A stretch of 64,000 nucleotides of DNA from Aculops lycopersici (GCA_015350385.1 WNKI01000001.1:11423338-11487337); one strand, 5' to 3'; positions 1-12,029 are shown, numbered from the stretch's first letter. Numbers and translations are program-made. Notes: generated by a model from the letters alone, not told the origin.

Positions 1-1495
1 AAATGTACTTGACCTCTTGGAACTCATCGATGCCCAAGTCGCCACCCTCTCGCCCTAGACCCGACTCTTTCACTCCACCAAACGGAGCTTCGGCTGTGGA
101 AATAACTCCCTCATTTACGCCTACCATTCCAACCTCGAGGCGAGTGGATACACGTCTAATTTGAGCCAGATCCTGTGAGTAGAAGTAACCTGCTAGTCCA
201 TGTCTTACCGAGTTGGCCATATCTAAAACCTCTACCTCTGTGTTGAACCTTATCAAAGCAGCCAGTGGTCCAAAGGTCTCTTCTTGGCAACACAACATAT
301 CGTGATTAGCCTCAGTGATTAGAGTTGGCTCAAAATGATTCTCTTTCGGCGACTTGCCGCCTAAAACTAACTTGCCACCATTCTCTAGTGCATCTTTAAC
401 ATGAGCCTCAACCTTTGTCACCGCGTTTTGGTTAATCAAGGAACCAATGGTAGTCTTACTGTCTAATGTATCACCAGATTTCAATTTCTTCCCCATCTTT
501 GCCTTCAATAGTTCGGTGAACTTGTCATATACTGAAGCCTGAACAAAGCAACGGTTTGCACAGACGCAAGTCTGGCCGGTATTCCTGAATTTGGATGCTA
601 TGTAACCATCGACAGCTTTTTCCAAATTGGCCGACTCAAACACAATGAAAGGCGCATTGCCGCCTAGTTCCAAGCAAACCCTCTTGACTGTCGAGGCGCT
701 CTGTTGTAATAGCAACTTTCCAACTGGAGATGAGCCGGTGAACGATATCACTCTAAGATCATGCGATTTGCACATATGAGTTCCAAGCTTCTTTGAGTTT
801 TCCACGCTTGAGGGTAGAATATTTACAACTCCTTCGGGTATGTCTAAGCCATCAATTACTTTGGCTATTGCAAGGGCTGAGTATGGAGTGTCAGGTGCTG
901 GCTTTATGACAGCCGTACAACCGGCCGCCAGTGCAGCGCCCAGTTTCCTGGTAATCATGGCATTTGGAAAGTTCCATGGAGTGATGATGCCAACGGGTCC
1001 CGCCGCCTGCCTTATGACCATCATTGTTTTCTCTGAACTTGGGCTAGACAAAATTTGGCCGTGACCCGAGCGAACTTGGTCCGCAAACCATTCAAAGAAC
1101 GAGGCACCATATGCAATCTCGCCCATTGCTTCGTTGATTGGCTTGCCCGACTCCAAGGAGATGATCTCGGCCAAGTCTTTCTGATTCGCCATCTGGGCTT
1201 CGGCTAGCTGTCGCAACAATAGCGACCTTTGCTTTGCACTTGTTTCACTCCAGGCCCTAAACGCTTTCTTAGCCGCTTGCTCGGCAAATATAAAATCCTG
1301 TTCATCACAATCTGCAACCTCGCCAATCACCTCATTTGTTGCCGGGTTCATAACTGGAAAGACTTGATGACTGTCCGAGTCTAGCCATCTCCCATTGATG
1401 TAGGCTTGAGATTGGAAAAAACTATTGTTCGCTGTGGCATAGCTGCGCCCCAGATTTGGGACAATCTTAGAGATTGGTCGCAATCTTGAAAGCAT
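1..1495 (-). CDS. SSADH: Succinate-semialdehyde dehydrogenase, mitochondrial (C-terminus cut by window edge)
   Basis: This ALDH-superfamily enzyme oxidises succinic semialdehyde to succinate with NAD+, the last step of the GABA shunt in mitochondria. The frame is open from the ATG at 1493-1495 to base 1 (498 codons), with no intron. The first ~25 residues (MLSRLRPISK...) are basic and Ser-rich without acids, as in a matrix-targeting peptide. Visible family landmarks are the Rossmann segment TPWNFPNAM, the nucleotide-binding FTGSSPVGK, the general-base motif LELGGNAPF, and the catalytic cysteine in GQTCVCAN, where the second Cys matches the redox-switch cysteine of human ALDH5A1. The C-terminal FGGVKESGLGREGG and QEVKYI are present; by comparison with ALDH5A1 only about five residues and the stop lie outside the window. 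It is divergent from the MYND gene across 334 bp. Other ALDH classes are less likely because of the CVC motif and the C-terminus. Confidence 0.93.
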   Translation of the reverse strand, partial: MLSRLRPISKIVPNLGRSYATANNSFFQSQAYINGRWLDSDSHQVFPVMNPATNEVIGEVADCDEQDFIFAEQAAKKAFRAWSETSAKQRSLLLRQLAEAQMANQKDLAEIISLESGKPINEAMGEIAYGASFFEWFADQVRSGHGQILSSPSSEKTMMVIRQAAGPVGIITPWNFPNAMITRKLGAALAAGCTAVIKPAPDTPYSALAIAKVIDGLDIPEGVVNILPSSVENSKKLGTHMCKSHDLRVISFTGSSPVGKLLLQQSASTVKRVCLELGGNAPFIVFESANLEKAVDGYIASKFRNTGQTCVCANRCFVQASVYDKFTELLKAKMGKKLKSGDTLDSKTTIGSLINQNAVTKVEAHVKDALENGGKLVLGGKSPKENHFEPTLITEANHDMLCCQEETFGPLAALIRFNTEVEVLDMANSVRHGLAGYFYSQDLAQIRRVSTRLEVGMVGVNEGVISTAEAPFGGVKESGLGREGGDLGIDEFQEVKYI

Positions 1496-1829
1496 TTTGA
1501 TAATAAATTTGTGGTGGTGTTTATTGAATTTCAATTAATAGACAATGAGAATAAAAATCGATAACAAGATAGATAATATTGTTGGTGTTGTTGATGATGT
1601 TGCTTCTGCAAACATGTCGGTTCTGCAAGCTTCAGAGGATTTTCGCTGGATTGCGCGCTAAAATTCGTATTCCCCGTAGAGCATGCGTACAGCGAGTACC
1701 ACGCGCTGGTTGCAAAAAGTGAAAGGGCCTGCTATTAGTAGCACGCGATAGAGCACAGAACGAAAATTGTTATTGATTGTATCATCTGTCAAGCTCTATT
1801 AAAATACACCATCACATTACACAATAATC
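1496..1829. promoter_or_regulatory. Divergent intergenic promoter region between SSADH and the MYND gene
   Basis: These 334 bases separate two head-to-head start codons and must hold both 5' UTRs and probably both promoters. The flanks next to each ATG are AT-rich and the centre is more GC-rich. I see no convincing TATA box or ORF. Confidence 0.5.
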
Positions 1830-2669
1830 ATGCAGCGACAAAGTGCACGAAAAGTCAAATTGACAAGTAAATTTGAGGAGTTTAGTACAGCTCGGCTCGC
1901 AAGTATCCAGCGGATTGCTCATCCAGAGGCTCAACAAGCGGCACTATCGAAAGTCGAGCCACCAACTCAACCAAATAATGACTTTACACCACAAAAGCCC
2001 GAACCTAGGGTTGGCCGTCCGAGGATAGATCGTGAGGCACAAAACCAGAGTGAATCCAAGAGTCAGGATGTCTCAGCAAGCTACACTCCACGAGAGCGAA
2101 TCTCTCATAAAGCTTTGAGAGCAAAGGCCGCCGCTGCGGCTGCATCGGCACCACCCAAGCAACTTCCATCTCATCCACCAACCCCATCAGGCGAGCAATC
2201 AGTAACTCCGGTCCCATACAGTGGTCAGTCAACTCCATTGCCCAAATTAACAGCAAATGGAAAGGTGCGCGGACGGCCGAGGAAAATATGGCAACAACAA
2301 AAAGCAGAAACGGTTGTGAAACCGATGTCTTCAACAAGAGAAGAATTGTTGCGTCTGCGAGAGGAGAATGCGAATCTCAAGGCACAACTTGAACAAAGAA
2401 ATAACGAATTCGAAGAATTGCAAAGAAACTCATCTTATACCGGACAAACAGTTCCAAAATCAGATTATGACGATCTCAAAGAGAAATACCAAAGAGATAT
2501 CTCCCATGCTAAGCGCAATGAATGGTGCGTCGTTTGCCTTAACCCCTCTAGGTATCCATGTTGCTGGAATACCACATACTGCTCTCAAAAGTGTCAGCTC
2601 GACGACTGGTATGCTCAGCATGGTAAGCATTGCGAACGCCGCCGAAGGGAACTGGGTTTAACCGAGTGA
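1830..2669 (+). CDS. ZMYND11-like MYND zinc-finger protein with AT-hook-like motifs
   Basis: Single-exon protein of 279 aa. The C-terminus (about residues 232-268) is a MYND zinc finger: CVVC, then CCWNTTYCSQKCQ, then W, H and a final C. The CCWNT-YC-KCQ pattern is characteristic of ZMYND11/BS69 and ZMYND8 rather than of DEAF1 or ETO. A leucine/glutamate heptad segment at about 170-205 precedes it, repeating the coiled coil-MYND order of the ZMYND11 C-terminus. Two AT-hook-like cores lie upstream (VGRPRID near residue 61, VRGRPRKIW near 148) in a basic Pro/Ala/Ser-rich region. The PHD, bromodomain and PWWP reader modules of ZMYND11 are absent. The MYND of that family binds PxLxP peptides in transcriptional regulators, so a nuclear cofactor role is inferred. 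The gene converges on groucho with 118 bp between stop codons. Confidence 0.72.
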   Translation: MQRQSARKVKLTSKFEEFSTARLASIQRIAHPEAQQAALSKVEPPTQPNNDFTPQKPEPRVGRPRIDREAQNQSESKSQDVSASYTPRERISHKALRAKAAAAAASAPPKQLPSHPPTPSGEQSVTPVPYSGQSTPLPKLTANGKVRGRPRKIWQQQKAETVVKPMSSTREELLRLREENANLKAQLEQRNNEFEELQRNSSYTGQTVPKSDYDDLKEKYQRDISHAKRNEWCVVCLNPSRYPCCWNTTYCSQKCQLDDWYAQHGKHCERRRRELGLTE

Positions 2670-2787
2670 GTCTCGTGCAAAATATCCGAAGACCCAACCG
2701 TCAAACCAATGATGAATTCAAAGATACTTTAGTATTCTTATTAAGGAATGGCAAAAGATGCTTGCTAAATTTATTTTCATCGTTGTC

Positions 2788-5495
2788 TTAGTAAAGTACC
2801 TCATATACTGTGGCCTTCTTTTCTCCTGAACCAGTGGCGAAGTACTTGTCGTCGCTACTTATATCGCATGATAAAACTGAAGAATTTTCTTGGAACTGAG
2901 CGTAGGATGGAGGAAGAGACATAAAGTTAGTGTGAATTGCAAAGGGAGATTATAAGCTAGGATAATCCTATCGAGACTTACCTTCATAATCTGCGGACAG
3001 TTGATGGCTGGCGAGCCGCATAGATTGAGTAATTTGTCCTTGCCCGTGCTGATGAACCACTTGCCGGATGCTGCAAACTTGAGAGCTAGTACGCAGCTAT
3101 CGTGCATCTTCAGTTGCATCTTCTCTGGCCTGCTGTTGGTATTCATAACCTCGATAATACTATTCTCCATTCCCACGCTAATATAGTCTCCACTGGGACA
3201 ACAGCCCAGGGAGAATATTTGAGAGTTGAACTTAGTTTTAGTTACATAATCCTTCTCACCAACAATCTTGCCTGAACTCAAGTTCCACGACTTGAGGGTT
3301 GTGTCTAGACCTCCCGTCCATAGGGTATTGCCATCGCTACTAATATCAATACAACTGGCTCCATCTTCATGCCCTTGGAATTTGCCAATTAGTTGGAGAT
3401 TGTGAATATCATACAGTCCAATGGTTCCATCACTAAAGCAGGTTATGCAAGTTTTAGAATCGGGACTTATAGCTAACGCATAACAGGCTGTGGCAAGCTC
3501 CTTGAGTACACCAATCTGAGTTGGTCCTCCGTTGCCGAGATCCCAGACACTAATAGGCGGTACCTCACCGCCTACTATAAGCTTCTTGCCATCAGGTAAT
3601 AGTTTACATGATCTCACGTAGGATTCAGGTGGTAGGCAGGCTAGCTCAGCAACGGGCGTGTGAAGAACTTTTTGCGCCCGAATCTCATTATTGCTTTCCG
3701 AATTATCCAGGGACCAAACCTTTACAAATCCCTTGCCGCCAGTATAAATATTTTTCGTTGGATTGCTCAGAGCAACGGCACAAACGACCTCGCCGTGATC
3801 TAGACTAAACACTTCACGTGCCTTCTTTGGAACTGCAGGATCGGCCAGTGCTCGCGGTGAGCAGGCAACGAACTTAGGCCGCCCTTCGGGGTCCAGCTGA
3901 ATAGAGTATGGCTCAGGTAGGGCGCCCATAGGTGGCATTCGATGGCTACCAGGACCACCCATTGGGCTTGGAAATCCGTCCGGGCCGATTGGACCCATAG
4001 GGAAGCCCATCGGCCGACCATAACCCGGCGGGAAGCCGCCTGGCATCATGGGGTTTGACATGGCCGGACCTAGCGGGCCCATCGGGTCCAACATAGAACC
4101 TGCAAGTGGATTAGGCGACGATTTGGCCTTGTGCGAACCCGAAACCTTGGGTGAGGCTCTCTCACGATTGCCGCTTGGACCACAACCGCTAGTTACACTT
4201 GACGCTCTCGATAAGGGTCTCTCCTTCTTGACGCTCTTTTGATTCCATTCCGTTGAGGCCCCGTTTTCTCTAGGCGATGCAGATCCATTATGATGACTAT
4301 TCGGCGAGCTAACTCTCTCGTCGTTGCCGTCCACAACTAAATCCTCGCTTTTCTCGTCATCACTGACTGATGATGAGTTGTTCATCATAACTTGGTGCTG
4401 CTGAGGTGGTTCTTGCTCGCTTCGTCGAGACTTCTTTGCCGTGTGCTTTGTATCATTCTGTTGCTGCTGTTGTGAAATATTGTGTCCTCCGTCACGGTGG
4501 TCCCTATCGCTTGTTGCGCTTGAGCCACTCGGCGCTCTCCGTTCATTATCCATCCTTGGGGGTTTGTTGTGGTTGAATGTGTTGTTGCTATTGTTGTTGT
4601 TATTATTATTATTGTTGGTGCTGTTGTTATTCAGGTTGTTGCCGTTATTTATATTCATCGGATTGTTGGGGTCCATCTGAGGCGGCATTTGATTGTTTCT
4701 ACTCGTTGGTGGTTGGTTGTCTTTGTTCATCATGTGAGGAGGTAGAACACCGCCTGGTAAACCTCCCAACATACCACCAGGGCCCAGGCCGGGCATCCCT
4801 CCTGGTCCCGCCGACATGGCAAGTAGGCCGGACATGGCAGCATTTGGTGGTGAGGACATGTTTAATCCTGGTTGCATCAGTTGAGGTGGTAGCCCGTGTG
4901 GCATTGGTGGTCCGTGGGGTGGTAGGGCATGCGGAGGCAAATTGTGTGGAAGATGCATAGGAGGTCCAGGAGGGGGAAGGCCATGGATACCTGGAAGTCC
5001 AGGTGTACCAGGCATAGGTCTACCAAGACCAGGTATGCCGCCCAAAGATTGATGGATATCGGCAGTACTAAAACCCTCGCGCATCTGCTGGTCCACAATT
5101 TGGCCCAACTCATCAGGTGATACTTGTTTCGCTCTATCAATCGAGGCGGCTATCTGTGGATGCTGATCACTAGGTAACATTGGTAAAATATTCATTATGA
5201 TATTAATCAACCTTTTGGCTATCTCTTTTTGTTTACAAACATCTAAATGCAATCCGTATGACATGTCATAATACATGGTGTAGTATTTGTGTATCTCGCC
5301 CTTTTCCACGCTCATCTTTTCAAGTTCCATTCGATAACTTTGACTCGCTGACTCCAGCGCGGAAGCCTCCTTCTTGATTCTATCACAAATATCATGGATA
5401 ATATTGGCCGAGGGTTGTCCAGAGGAGAACGGTGGCTGAGATGGCGGCGGAGCGCCCGAATTGCTGGGCGGACCCGCGTGCCTGGGATTGTACAT
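2788..5495 (-). CDS. gro: Groucho/TLE transcriptional corepressor (two exons)
   Basis: Groucho is the nuclear corepressor recruited by Hairy/E(spl), Engrailed, Runt and TCF factors. Exon 1 is 2982-5495 and exon 2 is 2788-2895; the 86-bp intron has donor GTAAGT and an acceptor after CTCAG, phase 0. Together they give 873 aa. Domains in order: tetramerising Q domain (~30-135), Gly/Pro-rich GP region (~140-260), CcN region with an NLS-like KKSRR (~350) and acidic CK2-type serines (~375-400), Ser/Pro region, and a C-terminal WD40 propeller (~530-873). Exon 2 supplies the invariant tail SSVLSCDISSDDKYFATGSG and YEVLY, so reading through the intron would lose the last blade. The protein is longer than fly Groucho (~720-730 aa) because of an Asn/Gln-rich stretch near residues 280-310. 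The segment before the splice (LLNLCGSPAIN) departs from the usual NAWRTPYG. Confidence 0.96.
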
Positions 5496-8271
5496 GGTGT
5501 TCAGGTTATTGTTTTTGAATATATAATATTATTAAAATCAAAATAATAAATTAGCCAGCCCACCACCGTGAGCGCGACAATATAAATACAATTAAATACA
5601 AAGGGCCAAGCTAAGTGCTGTCGTGGTCTTCCAAGTGGATGTCAATTGTTGGTTATGTCGTTGTTGTTGCTGTTGTTGGGGGAAGGGGCAGTCAATAGAA
5701 GAGGTTATGGTGCAAATGTGGTTGCAGTTGGTAGTGGTGGTGGTGGTGGTATTGATGATAATAATATTTTATCTTGGCTGCCTGACTGCCTGGCTCTTAG
5801 GGTGAAGACATCGCGCCCAGAGATAGAGAGAGAAGTGTGCGAGCAAGCGAGTGTGTGTTGAGGCGGAGTGCTGCCGACGCCGCAGCGTATCTGCTGCACT
5901 CTGTTCCCTTTAGTCTGGCTCGCTGGCCCACTCGCCGCTGTTGGCGCTGCCACCGCCGTCGTCGCCGCAGCGGCCGCTGCAGACTCGCTGATCCCGTCCC
6001 GCGGTACCGTGGCCACTGCCGCACCACCGCAGGCTAGGAATCGCCACTGCCGCTGTGTGTGCCGCGATTAATTATGTTTGGTGCTCTCGCTAGCACCACT
6101 AAGGGCGCCGCACACAGACAGACAGTCAGGCAGACACACACGCACAACAACAACCAGAATCGGTGGTGGCCATTGGAGTTCTGGTGTCGATTTGGTGGTT
6201 TGGTCTAGCAGCCTTGTCACTCACAAGCTATGGCAGTGGCGGTAGCAGCAACAACACGAACAACAACCAAAGTCGGCTAACTCGCGCCTTTCCCGCACGG
6301 CGGCGGCATAGGCGTTCGTTAGTCCGTCCGGCCAGTGGCGCGCACACGAACATTGCTGGGCTAGCAAAGTATACCGCTCAGATCGGTGGCAGTGTGCGAT
6401 CGCGTAGTGGTCCAACTTTTTGCTTTTCTACAAACACACACACACAAACGGACAGACGCGCACACACGACAACAACAACAGCAACAGCAAAAACAAGAAC
6501 CCGAATCGACGGATCCAATGCGTGTGATGTCGCCTTTCCGCCGTTGCGGCGGCCAGCCGTTGTGTTGTCCTCTGGTCGCGCGCGCCGGCTCCCTCGGCGA
6601 AGAGTTCGATTGCAACACGCACTGCCGCCCCCAATTCGCGGCTTGACGAGACTCACCAATGGGAGGGGAAAAGTAGCGCGCGTTGCGAACAATGAGAGTG
6701 GGAAAAATCCCCCACTCTGGTGAACTTTACACCACTGACCAGAGGTGGGCTATGAAAAATGAGAAATATCCCCGATTTCACCGGTTGGCTACACGAACGT
6801 GTACCTTGCTCTTCCAGTATAAAAATGCTAGAAAGTTCCCAATTTTGCGCAACGCGCTCACCCACTGTCCTCACCGCTACATATATCTCTCGCCCAAGCC
6901 TCAATGCCAAATGCGAGGCCAACAAAAAGACCCGAGTTTCTGGATAGATCTCACAAACACATGCGCCTTGCCATTTGCGAATCGATCGAGGCCATCGATA
7001 TATTTTTTTCTCTCTCTTATACTTTGAGTCCTTTTTCTATCGATCTATCTATCCCAAACTATATCACATGAAACTCATACGGGACAGGAGTGAGCAACAA
7101 GCAGCAGATAGTCTAGCTCTCTAATGAGAGATGCGCCTTGACCAGCCCTCAGCGCAAAGCGCCTTGCTCTCCGAGGGTTTGGTTAGGTCTTGTGAGACTC
7201 AAGTCGCTATAGTCGCTTTCTGGAATAAGTCTTCGTTCGTCTTGGCCAAGTATTAACAGTGTACTTGTGTATGAGCTCCACGACCGCTTCATTAGTGTGC
7301 TTGTGAGAGAGGGAGAGAGAGTTAGCCTTTTAGCTCTGATATTACCCTAGTCGCGCTTTAGCGCATTCTCGTCCTCGTGAGATACACTGTGTAGTTGTTA
7401 CGAATTGGAACTTGAGCAAGACAACAACGTCGTCGTCGTCGTCCTCGACAATAGGAGCAAAAAAGAGAGATGTTAGCCGACCTACAGACTAACTGACTGA
7501 CTGACTGGCAATCAAACGAATAGCGACTGCAGCATCGAGCTAGACAAACTACCAAAGACGAGTTTGTCTGTGTTGACAGTGACATTTGCGCGTCTTTTGG
7601 GCGGTGGTCTAGGTTGTCGTGGCCGAGCAAACAAATTGATTTGCAGCGCTACTTGTGATTTACGATGTGAGTTCCGCGAGTAGCGGGTTAACGAGAGGAA
7701 GAGGGCAAGCGAGTAAGCAAAGAGGCTAAAACAACGGTCCTAGTAACATAACAGTCGACACGCTGAAGGGAGAAGGCGAACACACAATTGTTTAGCGGAG
7801 CCCCAAAGTCGAGCTTTGAGTCGAGGAGTTGTCGCTTTGTCGAATCGTCGATAATGACAACACGCGCGCCAATCATCGAGTCGGTGGTTGTAACAAGCGA
7901 CACAGCACAACCACTACCACCAAACGCCAATCTAAATCCTAAGAGCAGTGTAACGAGCGCATGTCGTGCCAAGCTAGCTGGTTGGCTGACTGGCTAGCTT
8001 GGCGTCGCTGGTCGCATTCTAACGCGCGGTAACAAACTCTCGCTCCGTCTGAGTCGCTGTCGTGTTGGTGGGGTTAAAGCTGAAGCTAGAGCCAATACTG
8101 AGAGCAGGGGCCAGCCGAGATGCTGATCAATGTTTCTCTTATCGAGCGAAGCACCTAATCGTCATAATGAACTCAGACAGATTCCTCCTCTAGCTAGCCC
8201 TTTATTACTTTGTGCGTTTGAAGCTGTCGATTTATCTCGACGTCACTAGTTCCATTGGTCGACTTTGCTTC

Positions 8272-8290
8272 CTCTCTCTCTCTCTCTCTT
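8272..8290. repeat. (CT)n microsatellite
   Basis: Pure CT dinucleotide run of about 19 bases inside non-coding DNA; on the other strand it is a GAGA-type tract. Confidence 0.9.
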
Positions 8291-9692
8291 CGGTTGCCGT
8301 TGTCTAGGCTGCGCCACTATGCGTCGGGCAACCCGCGCTATTGGTCCACTTCCAATGCTTGTAGTCGTCATAATCGTTGGGCTTTCAAACTAGACACTCA
8401 AACGGGAGGCTTCATCCAGCTCTAGTCCCAAACAACTACTGCCACGACCAAGACCACGACAATTTGCCGTCGTTCGTTGGCAGCGTTGTCCAGCTAGTCA
8501 TTATGCACTTGGCACTGCAACAACAAGCTAGAGGATGAGAGCTAGTTTGCCGGAGAGCTACTGGCTCACGCCCCTTAACCCTTTTATCTTGATTCCCGCT
8601 CATCGCTCACTAATACCGATGAGCGCCCAGTTTGTTCGCCATCGTCGTCGTTGTTCTTGTTGTTACTGTAGTTGGTTGTTGAAGCGAAGATCTCGCCAGC
8701 GGGTCGTCAGAGTTTCCATTTGGGAAGCTGTCGGCGACGGTGCCACGGCGAGCTTTGAGTGAAAGCTTCGGGTTCATTGCTCCCGCGCGCCTGACTCCCT
8801 ATCTCTCTCTATCACTGGGCAGCGTGGCGCACGACTACCAACGAGAGCACCACCACAACCACCGCCGCCACCAATGCTACTGACTCTATCTCTCTTTCGC
8901 CGAGTTCGCCGCTCGGATGCGTGGCGCGCAGCGCAACCGCCCCGTTGTGCCGCGAGAAGGCGTGGCCAGCCATGCGAATGCACACGCAAGTCAGTTACCT
9001 GCTGATGAACTAACAGATAGACAGACTGACTAGTTGGCCGGTTGGTTGTTAAGGAATGAGGGCGGAAAAGATGGAGAGAGGAACATTGAAATTAGCATTG
9101 CCAATCTGTACAGCTAGCTCGCCAACGAACGAACGAACGAGAAAGAGAATGAACGAGCAGAGAGAAACGAGCAGCTCCAGTCAAGCCGAACGGAAACCGA
9201 CGAAGCTGAAGCTTGAAGCGCTCGATGGTCGCTATGACAGGCGATGGCTCGCCATCGAGCTTGGTGGCCAAGTGTCACTAAACGGCAATCATTGCCTAAG
9301 CCTGATTGCCACCCAGTTGCAAGCGCCAAGAGGAAAGCTAACGCAACGCAACGCAACGCAATCCTCTCCTCTCTTCTCCTGTGCAACTTCCACGCTTCAC
9401 TCGGGGATAGCAACACGGGCTTTTGCATGGAGTGGCTCGCACATCAACTTGAGTGCCAGGTCACCGCGACGCCGGCGCTCCTGCTGTTGCTGCCGCCAGA
9501 GGCGATACTATTTGTAGATCGGCCAGCCAGTTAGCGAGCCAATGGAAAATGGCAGTCTCTGCAGCTGTTGCAAACGAAGTCAACAACAACAACCAGGGCG
9601 TCCATAGAACGGACCACAAGACCAATAGCGAGACGAGATGCGGCAGCCGGCGTCTTTATTACAAGTATTCCTCAAGCTTCGGAGTCGGAGTC

Positions 9693-9693
9693 G

Positions 9694-9775
<82 letters not shown>
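9693..9775. repeat. (GTT)27 microsatellite
   Basis: About 83 bases of uninterrupted GTT repeat, the longest simple repeat in the window. Poly-Val, poly-Cys and poly-Leu frames over it are artefacts. It should be length-polymorphic. Confidence 0.97.
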
Positions 9776-11780
9776 CTTCGTCTTTTAGTTGACAGATAGA
9801 TGGAAGTGAATCTCTTTTTGCCTCTTTAGTTGGCTCTACTATTTAGATAAACACTAGAGAAAACATTGAGAGCTTTCCTTCCTCCCCCTTTCGGTACTTG
9901 CGAGCTCGGGTTCGTTATGGACGCGTGTTTCGGGTTATTGTCGTGGAGAAGGAGAAGCTCGCTGGCTGCGAGCACGCGCTTAGATTTCGGAGTCTTCAAT
10001 GGAACTATGCTTTCAAGGATCCCGAGTTTGCGCAAGTCCCGTCTCCGCCCCCCACCCCTAAAGTTGTGCGGCCTTGTTCACCATCGCGAGCTAAAGGGGG
10101 AAAGCAGCCAGATAGACAGGCAGCGAGCGAGTGAGTGAGTGGATTGTAGCCAAAAGAGAGGTTCGCCGCGTGGGAAAAGTTTTTTGCTACGCTGTAACTG
10201 AAGGGTTGTGTCTTTTGGGCGAGCGGAGGGGGAGGAAGTCGACTGCGCGCTGCCCTCCCCCTCCCCTCAAGCGAACGACAAAGAGCTAAGCCAATATCTC
10301 ATCTCGTTGGCCAGCTCGACTCCACAGCTCGAGAGTCGCAACTAAACTTGCAACTCGTAGAGCCAAGCTGCCAACCAAACGGCAGATACAACGATACTAG
10401 TCTTGCTGCTACTATCTACCGCTTGGCTTCACTGTTGTATTCGTTGCCATCAACGTTGTTGTTGTCGTCGTCGTCGTCGTTCTTCCCTTCGTCGTCGTCG
10501 TCGCCGTCGTATTCGTGTTCCTATTCCTATTCGTTTCGTATAGGATGAATGAAGCGACAACGTCGCAACAGCCAACAGAAGCAACGGCTTTGCTGCTATT
10601 AGCAAGCCAAATCTCAAGCCAGAAAGACAGAGAGCGAGCAACAAACACACAAAGTCAGAATATTGTAATGCTGAACAGAGCAAAGTGTATGGCCGCCGCC
10701 TCCGAGCGTTGGCCGCTTGCTATGTTTTTTTCAACCCTTTGCTCACACAAGCGCACAGCCAGCCGGGCGACGAGCACACACAAGCACACAGGCTCTCGAG
10801 TGTGTGTTGCGTTACCATTGCCGTCGAAGGTTTCGTTGTCGCCGTGACCGCTGTGCGTGCGGCTCGTCAGCTAGCTGGCTAGGCGGACCTGTGCGTTAGC
10901 TCTCCCGCCGTCCAACTCTCGCTCTCGGTAAAGCGAGTCGCTGCTCTTACTACGACAGCGACGATGGCGATGGCGACTACGACGACGACCAAACGAACCC
11001 TAAAAGAACGAACGAAGCTCGACGGCTGGCGCCTAGAGTTTGTGGCGTCTCGTCGCTGGCATCGCCGTTTCCCGGCTTGGCCCAGCACCCGCCGCAGTCC
11101 TGCTCGCCCCCTTCCGCGTCTGCGCCAATGCGCAGACCAGAGCAGAGAGGCTTGCGGAGATGGCGACTAACTTTGGTGTTCCTCCATAGACTTTGCCAGT
11201 GTGTCTATGGAGCCGCTGCTCTCTGCAATGGCGAGAGGGGTAGAGAGAAAGAGAGAGAGACGGCTGTGATGGCGACGAGAGCCACGGCGATGGATAGAGT
11301 TTAACACAGATTCCGCCATAGACATCCTATGGCAGCCGAATGTTGCCTCGCTCTAGCTTCAGCTTCAATTGAGATTGGGACGGGAACTGAGACTAGGACT
11401 GCGACTGGCACCGGAGCCGACGCCATAGCAATAGGCAGCAGCGATCGGCAAAGACTACACTGCGTTAGAGCGGCAACCCGAAATGGCGGCGTCACGCCCG
11501 CTTGGCCGCTTTACAGACTTGCTGGCGACTAGGAGCTAGAGCTAGTTTGCTTTTGCTTTTGCTTTCGCGTCAGCTTCCATTGGATTGTGTGCAGATAGAC
11601 TCGGCGGCGACAGCAACGAAAACGACGACGACGACGGCAGCTCGACGAGGGAGAAGAAAAGGAGCTTGTTGGCCGAAAGGGTTGCGAGCTTTTGCCGCTT
11701 TTGCCATTGCCGCCATCGCAGCCACTTCCATTGCTCGCTAGCGCAACGTCGCTGGCCTGCAATCGTCGCGCTTGCCATAC

Positions 11781-11931
11781 ACACAAGAGAGCGAGAGAGA
11801 NNNNNNNNNNNNNNNNNNNNGAGAGAGAGAATAGAGAACCTGGGTGGCAGATTGAGAGAAGTGAGCGAGTAGACTGGATTGTGAGAGAGCGAGTTGAGAT
11901 AGCGAGCGAGAGAGAGAGAGAGAGGCTATGA
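11781..11931. repeat. GA-rich tract with assembly gap
   Basis: A purine-rich GAGA tract runs on both sides of exactly 20 Ns (11801-11820), and a second GA run lies near 11905-11925. The gap was probably left because the dinucleotide repeat could not be assembled; its true length is unknown. GA repeats upstream of a developmental regulator are compatible with GAGA-factor binding, which is inference. Confidence 0.85.
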
Positions 11932-11994
11932 CATTCATCCAGCTATCCAACACAACACCGCCACCACCGCCGCCACCACCACCACCGCCACTCA

Positions 11995-12029
11995 TCACCA
12001 ATATCTAAAAGTCATCTAGATATTGGTGA
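11995..12029. other. 12-bp perfect inverted repeat in probable 5' UTR of the zinc-finger gene
   Basis: Left arm TCACCAATATCT (11995-12006) and right arm AGATATTGGTGA (12018-12029) are perfect reverse complements around an 11-base loop. It lies about 180 bp before the start codon of the C2H2 gene, so the RNA could form a stem-loop in the leader. Confidence 0.75.

Noticed and set aside
840..1064. 74-aa ORF on the plus strand
   Set aside because: Antisense shadow of the SSADH NAD-binding region.
6163..6723. 186-aa plus-strand ORF in the groucho upstream region
   Set aside because: It consists of translated CA/CAA/CGG tracts, overlaps equally long ORFs in four other frames, and has no recognisable domain.
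9220..9260. Nested short inverted repeat GCTCGATGG/CCATCGAGC
   Set aside because: Nine-base arms with a 23-base spacer in repeat-rich DNA are near what chance gives over 64 kb.
9056..9517. 153-aa plus-strand ORF
   Set aside because: Antisense ORFs of similar length overlap it; the composition looks like random translation of repeat-rich DNA and no motif is visible.
9453..9792. ORFs ending in long poly-Val or poly-Leu
   Set aside because: These are frames across the 27-unit GTT microsatellite, not genes.
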